This document shows, in pieces, positions 1 to 9,558 of a stretch of 64,000 nucleotides of DNA. Each line of letters begins with the position of its first letter. Positions within the stretch are counted from its first letter, which is position 1. The DNA comes from an uncultured Clostridia bacterium. Its GTDB lineage: Bacteria > Bacillota > Clostridia > Christensenellales > Aristaeellaceae. The stretch covers positions 1 to 64,000 of the forward strand of contig CAMKEI010000005.1 of assembly GCA_946411525.1 (NCBI GenBank), given 5' to 3'. A program made the position numbers and the translations under genes. The notes beneath the pieces are model-generated. The model was not told where the DNA came from. It did not search any database and saw only the letters and a program-made list of their open reading frames with translations.

Positions 1-2827
1 GCGGGATCTCCTCCATAATGTAGCACTCGACAATATCGCCTTCCTTGATGTCGTTATGGCCTTCCAGGCTCATACCGCACTCATATCCGGCGGCCATTTC
101 CTTCACATCGTCCTTCAGATGGCGAAGGCTGCTCAGTTTCCCTTCGTGTACGACCACGTTGTCGCGCAGCAGGCGTACGCCGGCGTTCCGCTGTACCTTG
201 CCGTCCGTAACATAGCAGCCGGCGATGATGCCCGATCCGGTGATCTTGAACACATTCCTGACCTCGGCATGGCCCAGCAGCACCTCACGGTACTCCGGTT
301 CCAGCATGCCCTTCATGGCCAGTTCCATATCCTCGATCGCTTTGTAGATCACCGTGTACATCCGGATATCGACCTTCTGTTTCTCGGCGGCTTCCCTCGC
401 GGAAGCGTCCGGCCGGATATTGAATCCGATAATGATCGCGTTGAAGGCGGACGCCAGGTTGACGTCGTCCTTGGTGATCGCGCCGGCCGCGCTGTGCAGG
501 ACGCGGATCTTCACCTCGTCGCTGCTCAGTTTTTCCATGGCCTGCTTCACCGCTTCCACCGAGCCCTGCACGTCGGCTTTGATGATCAGGTTCAGCGTGG
601 TCACCTTGCCCGCCTCTATGGAGGAGAACAGGTTCTCCATGCTCATCTTGGCCATGGTCGCCTCGCGGCTGGCTCTGATCTTTTCACGGCGCTCGTCCGC
701 CACCTGGCGGCTCAGGTGATCGTCGCCCACGGCAATCATCTCGTCACCGGCGCTCGGCACGTCGTCAAAGCCCATGATTTCGACCGGCATGGACGGACCC
801 GCTTCGGATACCCGTTCGCCCTTGTCGTTGATCAGCGCGCGGACCTTTCCCGAAGCCAGTCCGGCAATAATGCTGTCGCCCACGTGAAGCGTACCGTTCT
901 GCAGCAGCACGGTGGCCAGCGGTCCGCGGGCCTTGTCCAGTTTCGCCTCGATGATAACACCCCTGCCCAGGCGGTTCGGATTTGCCTGCAGCTGCAGCAT
1001 GTCCGCCTGCAGCAGGATCATCTCGAGCAATTCGTTCACGCCCTGGCCGGTTACCGCGGACACGGGTACGCAGATTGTCTCGCCGCCCCAGTCCTCGCAG
1101 ACCAGGCCGTACTGGGTCAGGTCCTGCTTCACCCGATCGGGATTGGCGTCCGGTTTGTCCATCTTGTTGATTGCCACGATGACCGGCACTTCTGCCGCCT
1201 TCGCATGGTTGATGGATTCAACCGTCTGGGGCATCACGGAGTCGTCCGCTGCGACCACCAGGACGGCGATATCCGTCGCTTGGGTACCGCGGGCGCGCAT
1301 CGCCGTGAAGGCCTCGTGTCCGGGGGTGTCCAGGAAGGTGATTTTCCGTCCGTCGTCGACTTCCACCGTGTAGGCGCCAATATGCTGCGTGATCCCACCG
1401 GCTTCGCCGGCCGTCACGCGGCTTTTGCGGATATAGTCCAGCAGGCTCGTCTTGCCGTGGTCGACATGGCCCATAATGGTCACGACCGGCGGCCTGGGCT
1501 GCAGGTTCTCTTCCGCGTCGTCAAAGTCTTCCGCGACCAGTGCCGCTTCGGCTGTCTGTTCCTGCTTGCGTTCAAGCGTGATCTCGAAATCCGAGCACAC
1601 CAGCTGCGCCGTATCGAAGTCAATTTCACTGTTGATGGTCGCCATATTTCCCAGCAGGAACAGCTTCTTGATGATCTCGCTGGCGGATTTGCCGATCTTT
1701 TCCGTCAGATCGCGCACGGTGATCGTATCGCCGGCCATATAGGCGGTTTCGATCTTGATCGGTGCCATCATCTGCTGGGCACTGGGCTTCTTGGCCCGGG
1801 CGCGCTTGCCGCCGCGGATCGGCTCGTCGTCATAGCCGTTGAACTGGCTGCTGTTTCCTCTCGCCTGCTGTTTCCGGCCCTTGCTCACGTGTTCCGGATC
1901 ATGCTGGCGGACGTAATTCTTCTTGTTCGGGTCATAGTTGGAAACCCGTTCCTTTTCCATGGGGACAGCCAGTTCGGGAGTGCGCTGTCTCGCGCCGCCC
2001 ATGCCGCCCTGACGGGCATTGAATCCGCCCTGGGGACGGGCTCCTCCGGGCTGGCCCGCGGGACGGCCGTACTGGCCCTGCTGGCCCGCGGGACGTCCGT
2101 ACTGACCCGGCTGGCCTGCGGGACGGCCGTATTGGCCCTGCTGGCTGGCGGGACGGCCGTACTGACCCTGCTGGCCCGCGGGACGGCCGTACTGGCCCTG
2201 CTGGCCTGCGGGCCGTCCGTACTGGCCCTGCTGACCTGCGGGGCGGCCATACTGGCCCTGCTGACCCGCGGGACGGCCATACTGACCGGGCTGACCGGCG
2301 GGACGGGCGGGTCTGGGCGCGTCGCCCGGCCTGCTGATGATCTGTCCGATAGCCGGCTTCTTCGGCGCGGCGGGTCTTGTCGGATCGGGATCGTCCGGCG
2401 TCGCCACGTATGATTCGATTTTCTTCGAGGGCTTTTTCTCTTCCGCGGGCTTTTCGGCAGGCACTTCCTCCTGCTTCACCGCGGCCGGGGCCGGCTCTTC
2501 AGGTTTGGAAGGTTCCTGCTCGGGCTTCACAGGTTCTTTTTCCGCCGGTTTGGATTCGGCTTCCTTCTGCGCCGCTTCCATCATCTGCTTCTCATCATCG
2601 TCCAGCATCGTGAATGCTTTCGTATGCGCAGACTGCGCCTTCAGCTGTTCCTGCTGCCTGCGGCGGGCGGCTTCCTCTTCCGCCTGACGGTTCATTTCCA
2701 TGTCAAGACGCTTCAGCGTCTCGAACAGCCCGTCCGCTTCCTTCCGGATCCTGGTCGCTTCCTGAAGAATGCCGGAAGCCTCTTCCACCAGTTCTTTCGT
2801 GGCGTCTTTCAAATTCACGTTTGCCAT
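1..2827 (-). CDS. infB: Translation initiation factor IF-2 (3' end cut by window edge)
   Basis: IF-2 is the GTPase that brings initiator tRNA to the 30S subunit and promotes subunit joining. This minus-strand frame is absent from the ORF track because its stop lies outside the window; 942 codons are visible, ending ...CYIMEEIP, so only a few residues are missing. It starts MANVNLKD at an ATG behind a G-rich Shine-Dalgarno stretch. The N-terminal region is charged and helical, then comes a long low-complexity linker with 10-residue [10 protein letters not shown]-type repeats (see repeat entry), the IF2_N module, and the G domain with [13 protein letters not shown] and NKMD motifs, followed by the beta-barrel domains. 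It is the last visible gene of the rimP-nusA-ylxR-ylxQ-infB operon. The repeat linker is the only unusual element. Confidence 0.97.
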   Translation of the reverse strand, partial: MANVNLKDATKELVEEASGILQEATRIRKEADGLFETLKRLDMEMNRQAEEEAARRRQQEQLKAQSAHTKAFTMLDDDEKQMMEAAQKEAESKPAEKEPVKPEQEPSKPEEPAPAAVKQEEVPAEKPAEEKKPSKKIESYVATPDDPDPTRPAAPKKPAIGQIISRPGDAPRPARPAGQPGQYGRPAGQQGQYGRPAGQQGQYGRPAGQQGQYGRPAGQQGQYGRPASQQGQYGRPAGQPGQYGRPAGQQGQYGRPAGQPGGARPQGGFNARQGGMGGARQRTPELAVPMEKERVSNYDPNKKNYVRQHDPEHVSKGRKQQARGNSSQFNGYDDEPIRGGKRARAKKPSAQQMMAPIKIETAYMAGDTITVRDLTEKIGKSASEIIKKLFLLGNMATINSEIDFDTAQLVCSDFEITLERKQEQTAEAALVAEDFDDAEENLQPRPPVVTIMGHVDHGKTSLLDYIRKSRVTAGEAGGITQHIGAYTVEVDDGRKITFLDTPGHEAFTAMRARGTQATDIAVLVVAADDSVMPQTVESINHAKAAEVPVIVAINKMDKPDANPDRVKQDLTQYGLVCEDWGGETICVPVSAVTGQGVNELLEMILLQADMLQLQANPNRLGRGVIIEAKLDKARGPLATVLLQNGTLHVGDSIIAGLASGKVRALINDKGERVSEAGPSMPVEIMGFDDVPSAGDEMIAVGDDHLSRQVADERREKIRASREATMAKMSMENLFSSIEAGKVTTLNLIIKADVQGSVEAVKQAMEKLSSDEVKIRVLHSAAGAITKDDVNLASAFNAIIIGFNIRPDASAREAAEKQKVDIRMYTVIYKAIEDMELAMKGMLEPEYREVLLGHAEVRNVFKITGSGIIAGCYVTDGKVQRNAGVRLLRDNVVVHEGKLSSLRHLKDDVKEMAAGYECGMSLEGHNDIKEGDIVECYIMEEIP
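2051..2310 (-). repeat. 30-bp in-frame tandem repeat inside infB
   Basis: Eight complete 30-bp units plus a partial ninth sit head to tail, each encoding a variant of [10 protein letters not shown] on the minus strand. Units differ by a few bases and none breaks the frame. There are no spacers, so this is not a CRISPR array. The repeats form a flexible Gly/Gln/Arg/Tyr-rich linker between the IF-2 N-terminal helical region and the conserved core. Confidence 0.95.
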
Positions 2828-2882
2828 TCGGTATTGTTTCCCCCCGCCTTAACAGGCTTTATTGATTATATAAGCTCATCAT

Positions 2883-3209
2883 TCAGGATTCAGAATGATA
2901 AACCGGTTGACCTTCTTCCTTCATCCTCAGGAACTGCTCCGCGAAAGGGCCGTTCCGGACCGCGATAACCATGCAGCTTTTCCCGGTGGCCTTTTCGATC
3001 AGCCCGGGCGGCAGGATTGTCAGTGGCGTCCCCGCCTGCCTGCACAGGTCTTCCGCTTTCTTCCGGGTATTGGGCGCCGCTTCTCCGTCCAGCAGCAGCA
3101 CGCCGCAATTGCCGGAACGGATCAAGATCCTGCAGGCTTCCATACCCGCCGCGGTCTGCCTGGCCCGCACCGCGAGCCCCAGCATCCCGGTCAGTTTTCC
3201 CCCGTTCAC
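2883..3209 (-). CDS. ylxQ: L7Ae/YlxQ-family ribosomal-type RNA-binding protein
   Basis: This small protein of about 108 aa belongs to the L7Ae/L30e/Gadd45 fold and is normally encoded between ylxR and infB in Firmicutes; the family binds kink-turn RNA, but the exact role of YlxQ is unsettled. The ORF track gives 149 aa by extending back into ylxR. I prefer a GTG start at 3209 because it overlaps the ylxR stop as GTGA, is preceded by a GGGAG-type Shine-Dalgarno, and starts just before the conserved core ([19 protein letters not shown]). The pattern [14 protein letters not shown] and the late AEQFLRM are typical of the family. Translation is likely coupled to ylxR. Confidence 0.88.
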   Translation of the reverse strand: MNGGKLTGMLGLAVRARQTAAGMEACRILIRSGNCGVLLLDGEAAPNTRKKAEDLCRQAGTPLTILPPGLIEKATGKSCMVIAVRNGPFAEQFLRMKEEGQPVYHSES

Positions 3210-3493
3210 TGCGGCCTGCTCCCGGCATTCAGCCGTTCCATCTCCACCGTAAGCGCCTCGGTAATCTCCGGCGTCATGGTAATCTCCAGCTGGCGTTCCA
3301 GCTGTTTCTGCCGGATGGACCGTCTGAGGCACTCAGCCTGCCTGCACACATAAGCGCCGCGGCCCGACTTCTTGCCTGTGGGATCCAGGGCGACCTCCCC
3401 CTCCGGGGTCCGGACAATCCGGATCAGCTCCCGCTTTTCTTTCATTTCACGGCAGCCCACGCACATCCTCATCGGAATTTTCTTCGGCTTCAT
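3206..3493 (-). CDS. rnpM: YlxR/RnpM family RNA-binding protein
   Basis: This 95-aa protein has the YlxR signature [15 protein letters not shown] near the N-terminus and GRGAYVC in the middle. YlxR (RnpM) of Bacillus subtilis has been reported to bind RNase P RNA and modulate its activity; that role is from the family and is not visible here. It starts at ATG behind AGGAGG. It sits 21 nt after nusA and overlaps ylxQ by 4 nt, the usual Firmicute order. Many Arg and Lys residues fit nucleic acid binding. Confidence 0.93.
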   Translation of the reverse strand: MKPKKIPMRMCVGCREMKEKRELIRIVRTPEGEVALDPTGKKSGRGAYVCRQAECLRRSIRQKQLERQLEITMTPEITEALTVEMERLNAGSRPQ

Positions 3494-3514
3494 CAGGTTC
3501 CTCCTGCGGGCGGA

Positions 3515-4702
3515 TTACATGGTGTCGTCGTCTCCGCCGACGCTCGCGTCAAAGTCCATCGTGAAACTGTCGTAGCTCGGTGTCTCCACCTGGACGAACT
3601 CGGTCATCTCGCCGTTTTCGTCCACCATGTCGTCCATCTCGGCCGCCTGGCTCTGGCTCTTGATATCGATCTTCCAGCCGGTCAGCTTCGCGGCCAGGCG
3701 GGCGTTCTGTCCTTCCTTGCCGATGGCCAGGCTCAGCTGGTTATCCGGAACGATCACGCGGAAAGCCTTTTCATCCTTCGCCTGGTACACACTCAGCACA
3801 TGGGCGGGATTCAGTGCGTTGGCCACAAACTCCGCCGGATTGCTGGACCATTTGATAATGTCGATCTTCTCGCCCTTCAGCTCGGTAACCACACGGTCAA
3901 CACGGCCGCCGCGCTGTCCGACGCAGGCGCCCACGGGATCGATCATCACGTCCGCGCTGTGTACGGCAATCTTCGTCCGGCTGCCGGCTTCTCGGGCAAT
4001 GTTCTTGATCGTCACGATACCGCCGGCAATCTCGGGCACTTCCATCTCAAACAGGCGCTTGACCAGGTTGGGATGGATCCGGCTGACGTATACCTGGGGC
4101 GTATAGCCGGCATTCTGGCTGGTCTTGTGCACCTCCAGGATATAGACCTTGATATGGTCTCCGTCGTGCAGCTCCTCGCCGGGAATCATCTCGTCCCGCT
4201 CGAGCACGCCTTCCGTCCGTCCCAGGTCGATGTAGGCGGCCTTGGGCTCGATCCGCTCAACAATACCGGTCAGGATCTCGCTTTCTTTCTCAATATACTC
4301 ATCATAGATCTTGCCGCGCTCCGCCTCACGGATATGCTGGATGATCACCTGCTTTGCTGTCTGGGCGGCCACGCGCAGGAAACCGGTCGGCGTCACGTCA
4401 ACTTCAGCGATGTCGCCCATCTGGTAGGTCGGCTTGATCTTCTGCGCGTCCTTCAGGGAGATCTGGTTCGTGGGATCCTCGATTTCCTCGTCCTCAAGAA
4501 TCAGTTTCCGGGCGTAAACGGAGATGGAACCGTCCTGACGGTTCACGGTAACATCCAGATTGTTGGGAGCAGTCTCGCTCTTGGGCAGGTTCTTCTTGTA
4601 CGCCGCCTTGAGCGCTTCCTCGATCGTATGGAACAGGGATTCCTCCGGGATTTCCTTCTCCTTTGCGAGCATTCTGATGGCTTCTATGACTTCGGACTTC
4701 AT
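3515..4702 (-). CDS. nusA: Transcription termination/antitermination factor NusA
   Basis: NusA binds RNA polymerase and nascent RNA and modulates pausing, termination and antitermination. The 395-aa product has the N-terminal RNAP-binding domain (about 1-125), an S1 domain (about 130-205, with [21 protein letters not shown]), and two KH domains (about 230-350, with [14 protein letters not shown] and [20 protein letters not shown]). It has a short acidic tail instead of the C-terminal repeats of enterobacterial NusA, as usual in Firmicutes. The ATG has an AAAGGAA Shine-Dalgarno. It lies 15 nt downstream of rimP in the same operon. Confidence 0.97.
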   Translation of the reverse strand: MKSEVIEAIRMLAKEKEIPEESLFHTIEEALKAAYKKNLPKSETAPNNLDVTVNRQDGSISVYARKLILEDEEIEDPTNQISLKDAQKIKPTYQMGDIAEVDVTPTGFLRVAAQTAKQVIIQHIREAERGKIYDEYIEKESEILTGIVERIEPKAAYIDLGRTEGVLERDEMIPGEELHDGDHIKVYILEVHKTSQNAGYTPQVYVSRIHPNLVKRLFEMEVPEIAGGIVTIKNIAREAGSRTKIAVHSADVMIDPVGACVGQRGGRVDRVVTELKGEKIDIIKWSSNPAEFVANALNPAHVLSVYQAKDEKAFRVIVPDNQLSLAIGKEGQNARLAAKLTGWKIDIKSQSQAAEMDDMVDENGEMTEFVQVETPSYDSFTMDFDASVGGDDDTM

Positions 4703-4717
4703 GGTTGTTTTCCTTTC

Positions 4718-5221
4718 TCACGTTTCATCCGTGCTGTTATCTTCTTCACCCAGGTCTACGTCTTCAATGCCTTCCATATCCACGACGGGTTTCACCAGCG
4801 CGGCGGCTTTCCGCGGAACAAACATCCGGCCTTCCGCCGTATCGATCAAAATGTTTCCCTCCTCAAGCCCTGCCAGCACGCCGGTGATCACCCTGGTACC
4901 GTCAACCGGCCTGAAGAGCCTGACCTCAATCTCGCAGCCGAGGTTCCGGTCAAAATCACGGTCCTTCTTCAGCGGCCTGTCAATCCCCGGAGAGGATACT
5001 TCCATAAAATCGTAGTCCAACGTGTCCGTCAGCGGACGGACGGCCTTGTGGAAAGCCTCGCAGTCGTCCAGTGTCACGCCCTCTTCCTTGTCGATATACA
5101 GGCGGAGATATCTGCCGGTGGGCTCCCTGTCGAGGCAGACGTCAACCAGTTCATACCCCATCCGTTCCGCAATCGGGCTGCACGCCGCTTCCAGGCCGGC
5201 TGTTCCTGTCGCTTTGGCCAT
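4718..5221 (-). CDS. rimP: Ribosome maturation factor RimP
   Basis: RimP assists late 30S subunit assembly. The 167-aa product contains the family core: [30 protein letters not shown] and [18 protein letters not shown], followed by the SH3-like C-terminal domain. The acidic tail ([12 protein letters not shown]) is a little longer than average. It is the first gene of the operon, with about 190 nt of leader after the promoter at 5414-5442. The Shine-Dalgarno is weak (GCGTGAGA region), so the start is supported mainly by homology of the N-terminus. Confidence 0.96.
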   Translation of the reverse strand: MAKATGTAGLEAACSPIAERMGYELVDVCLDREPTGRYLRLYIDKEEGVTLDDCEAFHKAVRPLTDTLDYDFMEVSSPGIDRPLKKDRDFDRNLGCEIEVRLFRPVDGTRVITGVLAGLEEGNILIDTAEGRMFVPRKAAALVKPVVDMEGIEDVDLGEEDNSTDET

Positions 5222-5406
5222 GATTCAGTCTCACGCTTTCCGGGCAATGAAAAAGAGCGGAAAACAAGCCCTCCATCAGCCGACAGCGACCGTTTCCGGG
5301 GATCTGTCTCCCGGGCGGTTCCCGAAGGCCTTCAGGCTGTTTCCGTTCCTTACGTTAAACCCTTCTTTCAAGGCATAATGCCGCTTTATTGATGCGGAAA
5401 ACCGCA

Positions 5407-5434
5407 CGACGGGAGTATAACACACATCCCGTCG
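5407..5434. promoter_or_regulatory. 8-bp inverted repeat overlapping the rimP -10 element
   Basis: CGACGGGA and TCCCGTCG flank a 12-nt centre that contains most of the -10 box TATACT. The position suggests an operator or a structured RNA start, but no regulator can be named. Confidence 0.5.
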
Positions 5435-5442
5435 CATGGCAA
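5414..5442 (-). promoter_or_regulatory. Sigma-A promoter of the rimP-infB operon
   Basis: On the minus strand TTGCCA and TATACT are separated by exactly 17 bp, upstream of rimP with no gene between. The expected RNA begins near 5407 and gives a leader of about 185 nt. Confidence 0.85.
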
Positions 5443-5484
5443 GCCTTATTTTTCCGTAGTTGCAGAGGATTTTCAGAGGGATTT

Positions 5485-7497
5485 TCAGGCCCTTTCGAAT
5501 ACAGGGATCACATCGATGGGCGTCTGGGCGGTAACAGTCTGTCCGCCTTCAAGTATTTCACCGCTGCTGACGTTCTTCCAGCGGCCCGCAGGAAGATAGA
5601 CCTCCCGTTCCCTCGCGTGCAGTTCAAGGACAGGCGCGACAAGATACCGGTCTCCGAACATGTACTGGTCCTGGAGCGTCCAGCAGGTTTCGTCCTCCGG
5701 GAACTCGAAGAACATCGTTCTGATCAGCGGAGCGCCGGTTTCGTGCGCTTCGCGGTACAGTTTCCGGATATAATCCTTCATCCCGATCCGGACGTCGTAA
5801 TACTTCCGCATGATGCGGTAGTTCTCCTCGCCGTAGCTCCACAGTTCATTCGGCTGGCCGGTGTGCAGGTAGCCGCCGCCCCAGTCCCGGTCATCCAGCG
5901 GCGGAATATCGTAAGGACCGCGGTCCCCGTGCATCCGGAGCACCGCGCTGTAGACAGCGAACTGATACCAGCGGATCAGCAGCTCCTGGAAATCCGGATC
6001 GTTCACATCGTCCGTCATGAAGCCGCCGATATCCGTCGTCCACCACGGGATGCCGGCCAGGCCCATATTCAGGCCGGCCTGGATCTGTTCCCGGAAGGAT
6101 TCGAAGGTGCTCGGCACATCACCGGACCAGATGACGTTTCCGTATTTCTGGCTGCCGGCCCATCCGCAGCGCAGCAGGTTGACTGCGTCGATGCCTTTGT
6201 CCGCGGCCATCGGCTCAAAGAAGGCACGGGAAAAAAGCTGCGGGTACAGGTTGCTGCAGCTCAGGGCGGGACCGGCGCAGTACCGGAAATTGTCAAAATC
6301 ATATACGCCGTAATCCGGTTCTGAATTGTCGAGCCAGAATCCGTCGATGCCCAGGTCGTAGTAGTTCTTTTTGCACACATCCCAGATGTACTGCCGGGTT
6401 TCCGGGTTGAAGGGATCAATCTCCACGCAGTCGCCCTGGTAATCATACGTCTGGGCAGCGCCCCGTTCCGTGCGGATCAGCAGCCCACGCTCCGCCATCG
6501 GGCCGAAATTCTCGCTACGTCGGTCCACGCTGGGCCAGACGGAAACAATCACGCGGATCCCCATGTCGTGCAGTTCGTCCACCATGGCTTTCGGATCCGG
6601 CCAGTAGGTTTTGTCGAATTTCCAGTCTCCCTGGACGGTCCAGTGGAAGAAGTCGATCACGATCTGATCGATCCTGATCCCTTCCTTCCGGTACTGTCTG
6701 GCGACGGTCAGCACCTCTTCCTGGGTGCGGTAACGAAGCTTGCACTGCCACAGGCCCATCAGGCTGTCCGGAAACATCGGTGCCCGTCCGGTGACTGACG
6801 TATACTTCTCCAGAATATCCTTCGGGTTTTCACCGGCGCAGATCCAGTAATCCATCTGCCGGGTGCTGCGCGCGATCCACTCCGTCATATTGGCGGCAAA
6901 GGTCGCCCGGCCCACGGCCGGATTGTTCCACAGAAAACCGTACCCCAGCGAACTGACCATAAACGGCACGGAAATCTGGCTGTTGCGCTGGGCGAGCTCC
7001 AGCATGGTTCCTTTCCGGTCCAGACCCTCATGCTGATACTGGCCCATCCCGAAGATCTTTTCATTCGGGTTCGGATCGAAACGTACGGTCAGCGTATAGT
7101 CTCTTCCGCCGATATTGCCCTTCCATTCGCGGTTCACCAGCTTCAGGCACCGGCTGGAATTGACGAGCGTACCGCCGTATGAGCGGAAATACTCGCGCAG
7201 GATCAGCGTTCCGTCACGGTAGAAACTGATGACGCCGGCAAAGTTCACCGTCGCGCGGATGCGTCCGTTCACGATCTCCGCGCAGGGAAGCCCGGAGCCG
7301 TCCCGCGTATCCTCCGTACCGGTCGTGACCGTGCAGGAAACCGGTTCCGGGGAATCGGCCAGCGCCCAGTCGCAGGCACAGCGGTTATCGTCCATATACG
7401 CCCTGACGCGCAGGGCATCCTTTCCCCAGCCTTCGATACGCAGGGTTTCTCCTGCGCGGCGGGCAGTCAGCGCGTTGTTTTCAGCCTGAAAAATCAT
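5485..7497 (-). CDS. Glycoside hydrolase family 31 enzyme (alpha-glucosidase/alpha-xylosidase type)
   Basis: GH31 enzymes remove alpha-linked glucose or xylose from oligosaccharides by a retaining mechanism. The 670-aa product has an N-terminal beta-sandwich (about 1-230) and a TIM barrel. The nucleophile motif is GFWLDNSE (Asp about 390, fitting [GFY]xWxDxxE), and the acid/base lies in VIWSGDV (Asp about 460). The later IPWWTTDIGGF is also typical. There is no signal peptide, so it should act in the cytoplasm on imported sugars. ATG follows GGGAG at good spacing. It lies 15 nt after glgB in the same operon, which hints at alpha-glucan substrates, but alpha-xylosides cannot be excluded from sequence. 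Confidence 0.92.
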   Translation of the reverse strand: MIFQAENNALTARRAGETLRIEGWGKDALRVRAYMDDNRCACDWALADSPEPVSCTVTTGTEDTRDGSGLPCAEIVNGRIRATVNFAGVISFYRDGTLILREYFRSYGGTLVNSSRCLKLVNREWKGNIGGRDYTLTVRFDPNPNEKIFGMGQYQHEGLDRKGTMLELAQRNSQISVPFMVSSLGYGFLWNNPAVGRATFAANMTEWIARSTRQMDYWICAGENPKDILEKYTSVTGRAPMFPDSLMGLWQCKLRYRTQEEVLTVARQYRKEGIRIDQIVIDFFHWTVQGDWKFDKTYWPDPKAMVDELHDMGIRVIVSVWPSVDRRSENFGPMAERGLLIRTERGAAQTYDYQGDCVEIDPFNPETRQYIWDVCKKNYYDLGIDGFWLDNSEPDYGVYDFDNFRYCAGPALSCSNLYPQLFSRAFFEPMAADKGIDAVNLLRCGWAGSQKYGNVIWSGDVPSTFESFREQIQAGLNMGLAGIPWWTTDIGGFMTDDVNDPDFQELLIRWYQFAVYSAVLRMHGDRGPYDIPPLDDRDWGGGYLHTGQPNELWSYGEENYRIMRKYYDVRIGMKDYIRKLYREAHETGAPLIRTMFFEFPEDETCWTLQDQYMFGDRYLVAPVLELHAREREVYLPAGRWKNVSSGEILEGGQTVTAQTPIDVIPVFERA

Positions 7498-7512
7498 CCG
7501 GTTTCTCCCTTC

Positions 7513-9540
7513 TCAGTCTCCGATTCTTTCCAGCACCATGGCGGTGCGGCACGGACTGTATACGTCAAAGCCGAGTCCCCGGCCTTCAGCGTAAGCGGTA
7601 TGATATTCGTAACCGTGGTCGATCAGGCCCGGTCCGCCGAAACGTTCCTCGTCAGTACTCAGGATGACCCTGTATGTGCCTTCTCCGGTGGTGTGCGCGT
7701 GGAGGAAAAAGCGCTGTTCCGAATAACTGTTGTGGAAGTTGAACAGGAACAGCAGGCCGCCCCGGCTGAAGGTGATGATCTTCCGTTCTGGATCGATCCA
7801 CAGGCTGACAGCGTAGGGATCGTTCAGCAGCTTCCGGTCTTTGGCCAGATTAATCATAGCCTTGTCAAAGTCGTTCAGCCATTCGTATTTCAGGCGTTTG
7901 TCGTCCACGAGGGACCATTGCCTCCGGCAGTACTTATAGCTCCAGCCGTTGCCTTCCCGCGGAAAATCAATCCATTCCGGATGGCCGAATTCATTGCCCA
8001 TGAAATTCAGATAGCCGTTTCCGCCGAGGCTCATCGTGTAAAGCCGGATGATCTTGTGCAGCTCGATGGCCCGGTCCATGGTGATGGAATGATACTCCTT
8101 CATCATGCCGGTATACATTTCGGCGTCTGCCATACGGAAAATGATGGTCTTGTCGCCCACCAGCGCCTGGTCATGGCTCTCGCAGTAACCGATGACCTTC
8201 TCCTGCGGGCGGCGTGTGGTCATTTCATGCCAGAGGGCATTCATGTTCCAGTCCTCGTCACGCGTATCCTTCAGGAGCTTGATCCAGTAATCCGGCTCAC
8301 CCATAGCCAGGCGGTAATCAAAGCCGATGCCGCCCTGCTCGACCGGCAGGCACATGCCCGGCATGCCGCTCATGTCCTCGGATACGGTGGTGGCGTACGG
8401 GTTCACCTCATGGATCAGTTCGTTCGCCAGCTGGAGGTAGTTCAGGGCTTCCAGATCCGTATTCATGTTGAAATACATGTCATAGTTGGTGAACGCGCTT
8501 CCCAGGCCGTGATCGTGATAGATCATACTGGTGACGCCGTCGAAACGGAAACCGTCAAAATGGTATTCCGTCTGCCAGAATTTGAGGTTGCTCAGAAGGA
8601 AATGCAGCACTTCCACCCGGCCGTAATTGAACAGTTTCGTACCCCAGGCCGGATGCCATCCCTGGCCGCCTTCGAGGAAATACTGGTTCTCGGTGCCATC
8701 CTGCAGCTGCAGGCCTTCCCCGACGTTTGGGCATGCGTGGCTGTGCACTACGTCCAGCAGGACCCGGATTTCCATGCTGTGCGCCTTGTTTACCAGGTAT
8801 TTCAGATCGTCCGGTTCGCCGTACCAATGAGCTGCGGCGAAGAAATTCGTTACCTGATAGCCGAAGGAGCCGTAATAGGGGTGCTCCTGGATGGCCATCA
8901 GCTGAACTGTGTTATAGCCGAGATCACGGACCCGCGGCAGTACGTTGTCCGCGAACTCCCGGTAGGTGCCGATCCCTTCCTTGTCCTGGCTCATGCCGAC
9001 GTGCGCCTCATAAATCAGCGGGGCGTCCGGCTTCCGCGCGGTGAATTCCGCGTCTGTCCACGGATAGGGTTCCTCCGGATCCCACACCTGGCTGCACAGG
9101 GTCTTTGTCTCATCGTCCATCGCAACCCGGGTGCTGTAAGCCGGCAGCCGGGCAAACCATTCGTCCCCGTGGCGGACCCAGAGCTTGACGTTCTGGCCGT
9201 TTTTCAGGCTGTCCTTCCCTTCCAGGGCTATTTCCCAGACGCCGTTGTCGACCCGGTCGAGCGGATGGCTGTCCCTGTTCCATCCATTGAACTCGCCGAA
9301 AAGATGAACCTCGTCAGCGCCGGGCATCCATTCCCGGAAAACCCAGCCCTTCTTCGTCCGGTGAAAGCCGAAGAACAGATGACCGTTTGCGAAGCTCTCC
9401 AGCGTAGGCGCGTCAGCCACCAGCTGCCAGCGTTTCTCCTTGAAACGATCCATACGCAGCTCAATATCTCCGGCATGGGGAGCGAGCCAGGGATCGATCT
9501 CCGTGATCTGGTAGGGTGCGTACAGTTTTCCGATATCCAT
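7513..9540 (-). CDS. glgB: 1,4-alpha-glucan branching enzyme, eukaryote-type (GH13_8-like)
   Basis: This enzyme makes alpha-1,6 branches in glycogen. The 675-aa product has a CBM48 module (about 55-150, WMPGADEVHLFGEFNGW), the GH13 barrel and a C-terminal beta domain. Catalytic residues are visible: nucleophile in FRFDGVTSM (Asp about 334), acid/base in TVSEDMSG (Glu about 388) and ESHD (Asp about 457). DGFRFDGVTSMIYHDHG matches plant and animal branching enzymes (GH13 subfamily 8) more than the usual bacterial GlgB (subfamily 9); this subfamily call is by motif only. The start has GGAGGGG upstream. It is co-transcribed with the upstream secreted repeat protein (18 nt gap) and downstream GH31. 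Confidence 0.95.
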   Translation of the reverse strand: MDIGKLYAPYQITEIDPWLAPHAGDIELRMDRFKEKRWQLVADAPTLESFANGHLFFGFHRTKKGWVFREWMPGADEVHLFGEFNGWNRDSHPLDRVDNGVWEIALEGKDSLKNGQNVKLWVRHGDEWFARLPAYSTRVAMDDETKTLCSQVWDPEEPYPWTDAEFTARKPDAPLIYEAHVGMSQDKEGIGTYREFADNVLPRVRDLGYNTVQLMAIQEHPYYGSFGYQVTNFFAAAHWYGEPDDLKYLVNKAHSMEIRVLLDVVHSHACPNVGEGLQLQDGTENQYFLEGGQGWHPAWGTKLFNYGRVEVLHFLLSNLKFWQTEYHFDGFRFDGVTSMIYHDHGLGSAFTNYDMYFNMNTDLEALNYLQLANELIHEVNPYATTVSEDMSGMPGMCLPVEQGGIGFDYRLAMGEPDYWIKLLKDTRDEDWNMNALWHEMTTRRPQEKVIGYCESHDQALVGDKTIIFRMADAEMYTGMMKEYHSITMDRAIELHKIIRLYTMSLGGNGYLNFMGNEFGHPEWIDFPREGNGWSYKYCRRQWSLVDDKRLKYEWLNDFDKAMINLAKDRKLLNDPYAVSLWIDPERKIITFSRGGLLFLFNFHNSYSEQRFFLHAHTTGEGTYRVILSTDEERFGGPGLIDHGYEYHTAYAEGRGLGFDVYSPCRTAMVLERIGD

Positions 9541-9558
9541 TCTTTTCCCCTCCGCGTT

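Noticed and set aside
2051-2310. Regular repeats resembling a CRISPR array
   Set aside because: No spacers, unit stays in frame of infB, no cas genes.
56-2413. 785-aa plus-strand ORF opposite infB
   Set aside because: It is the antisense shadow of infB in a high-GC region; no homology-like pattern or Shine-Dalgarno, and IF-2 is clear on the other strand.
3017-5392. 791-aa plus-strand ORF
   Set aside because: Antisense of ylxQ, rnpM, nusA and rimP, all of which have clear motifs and starts.
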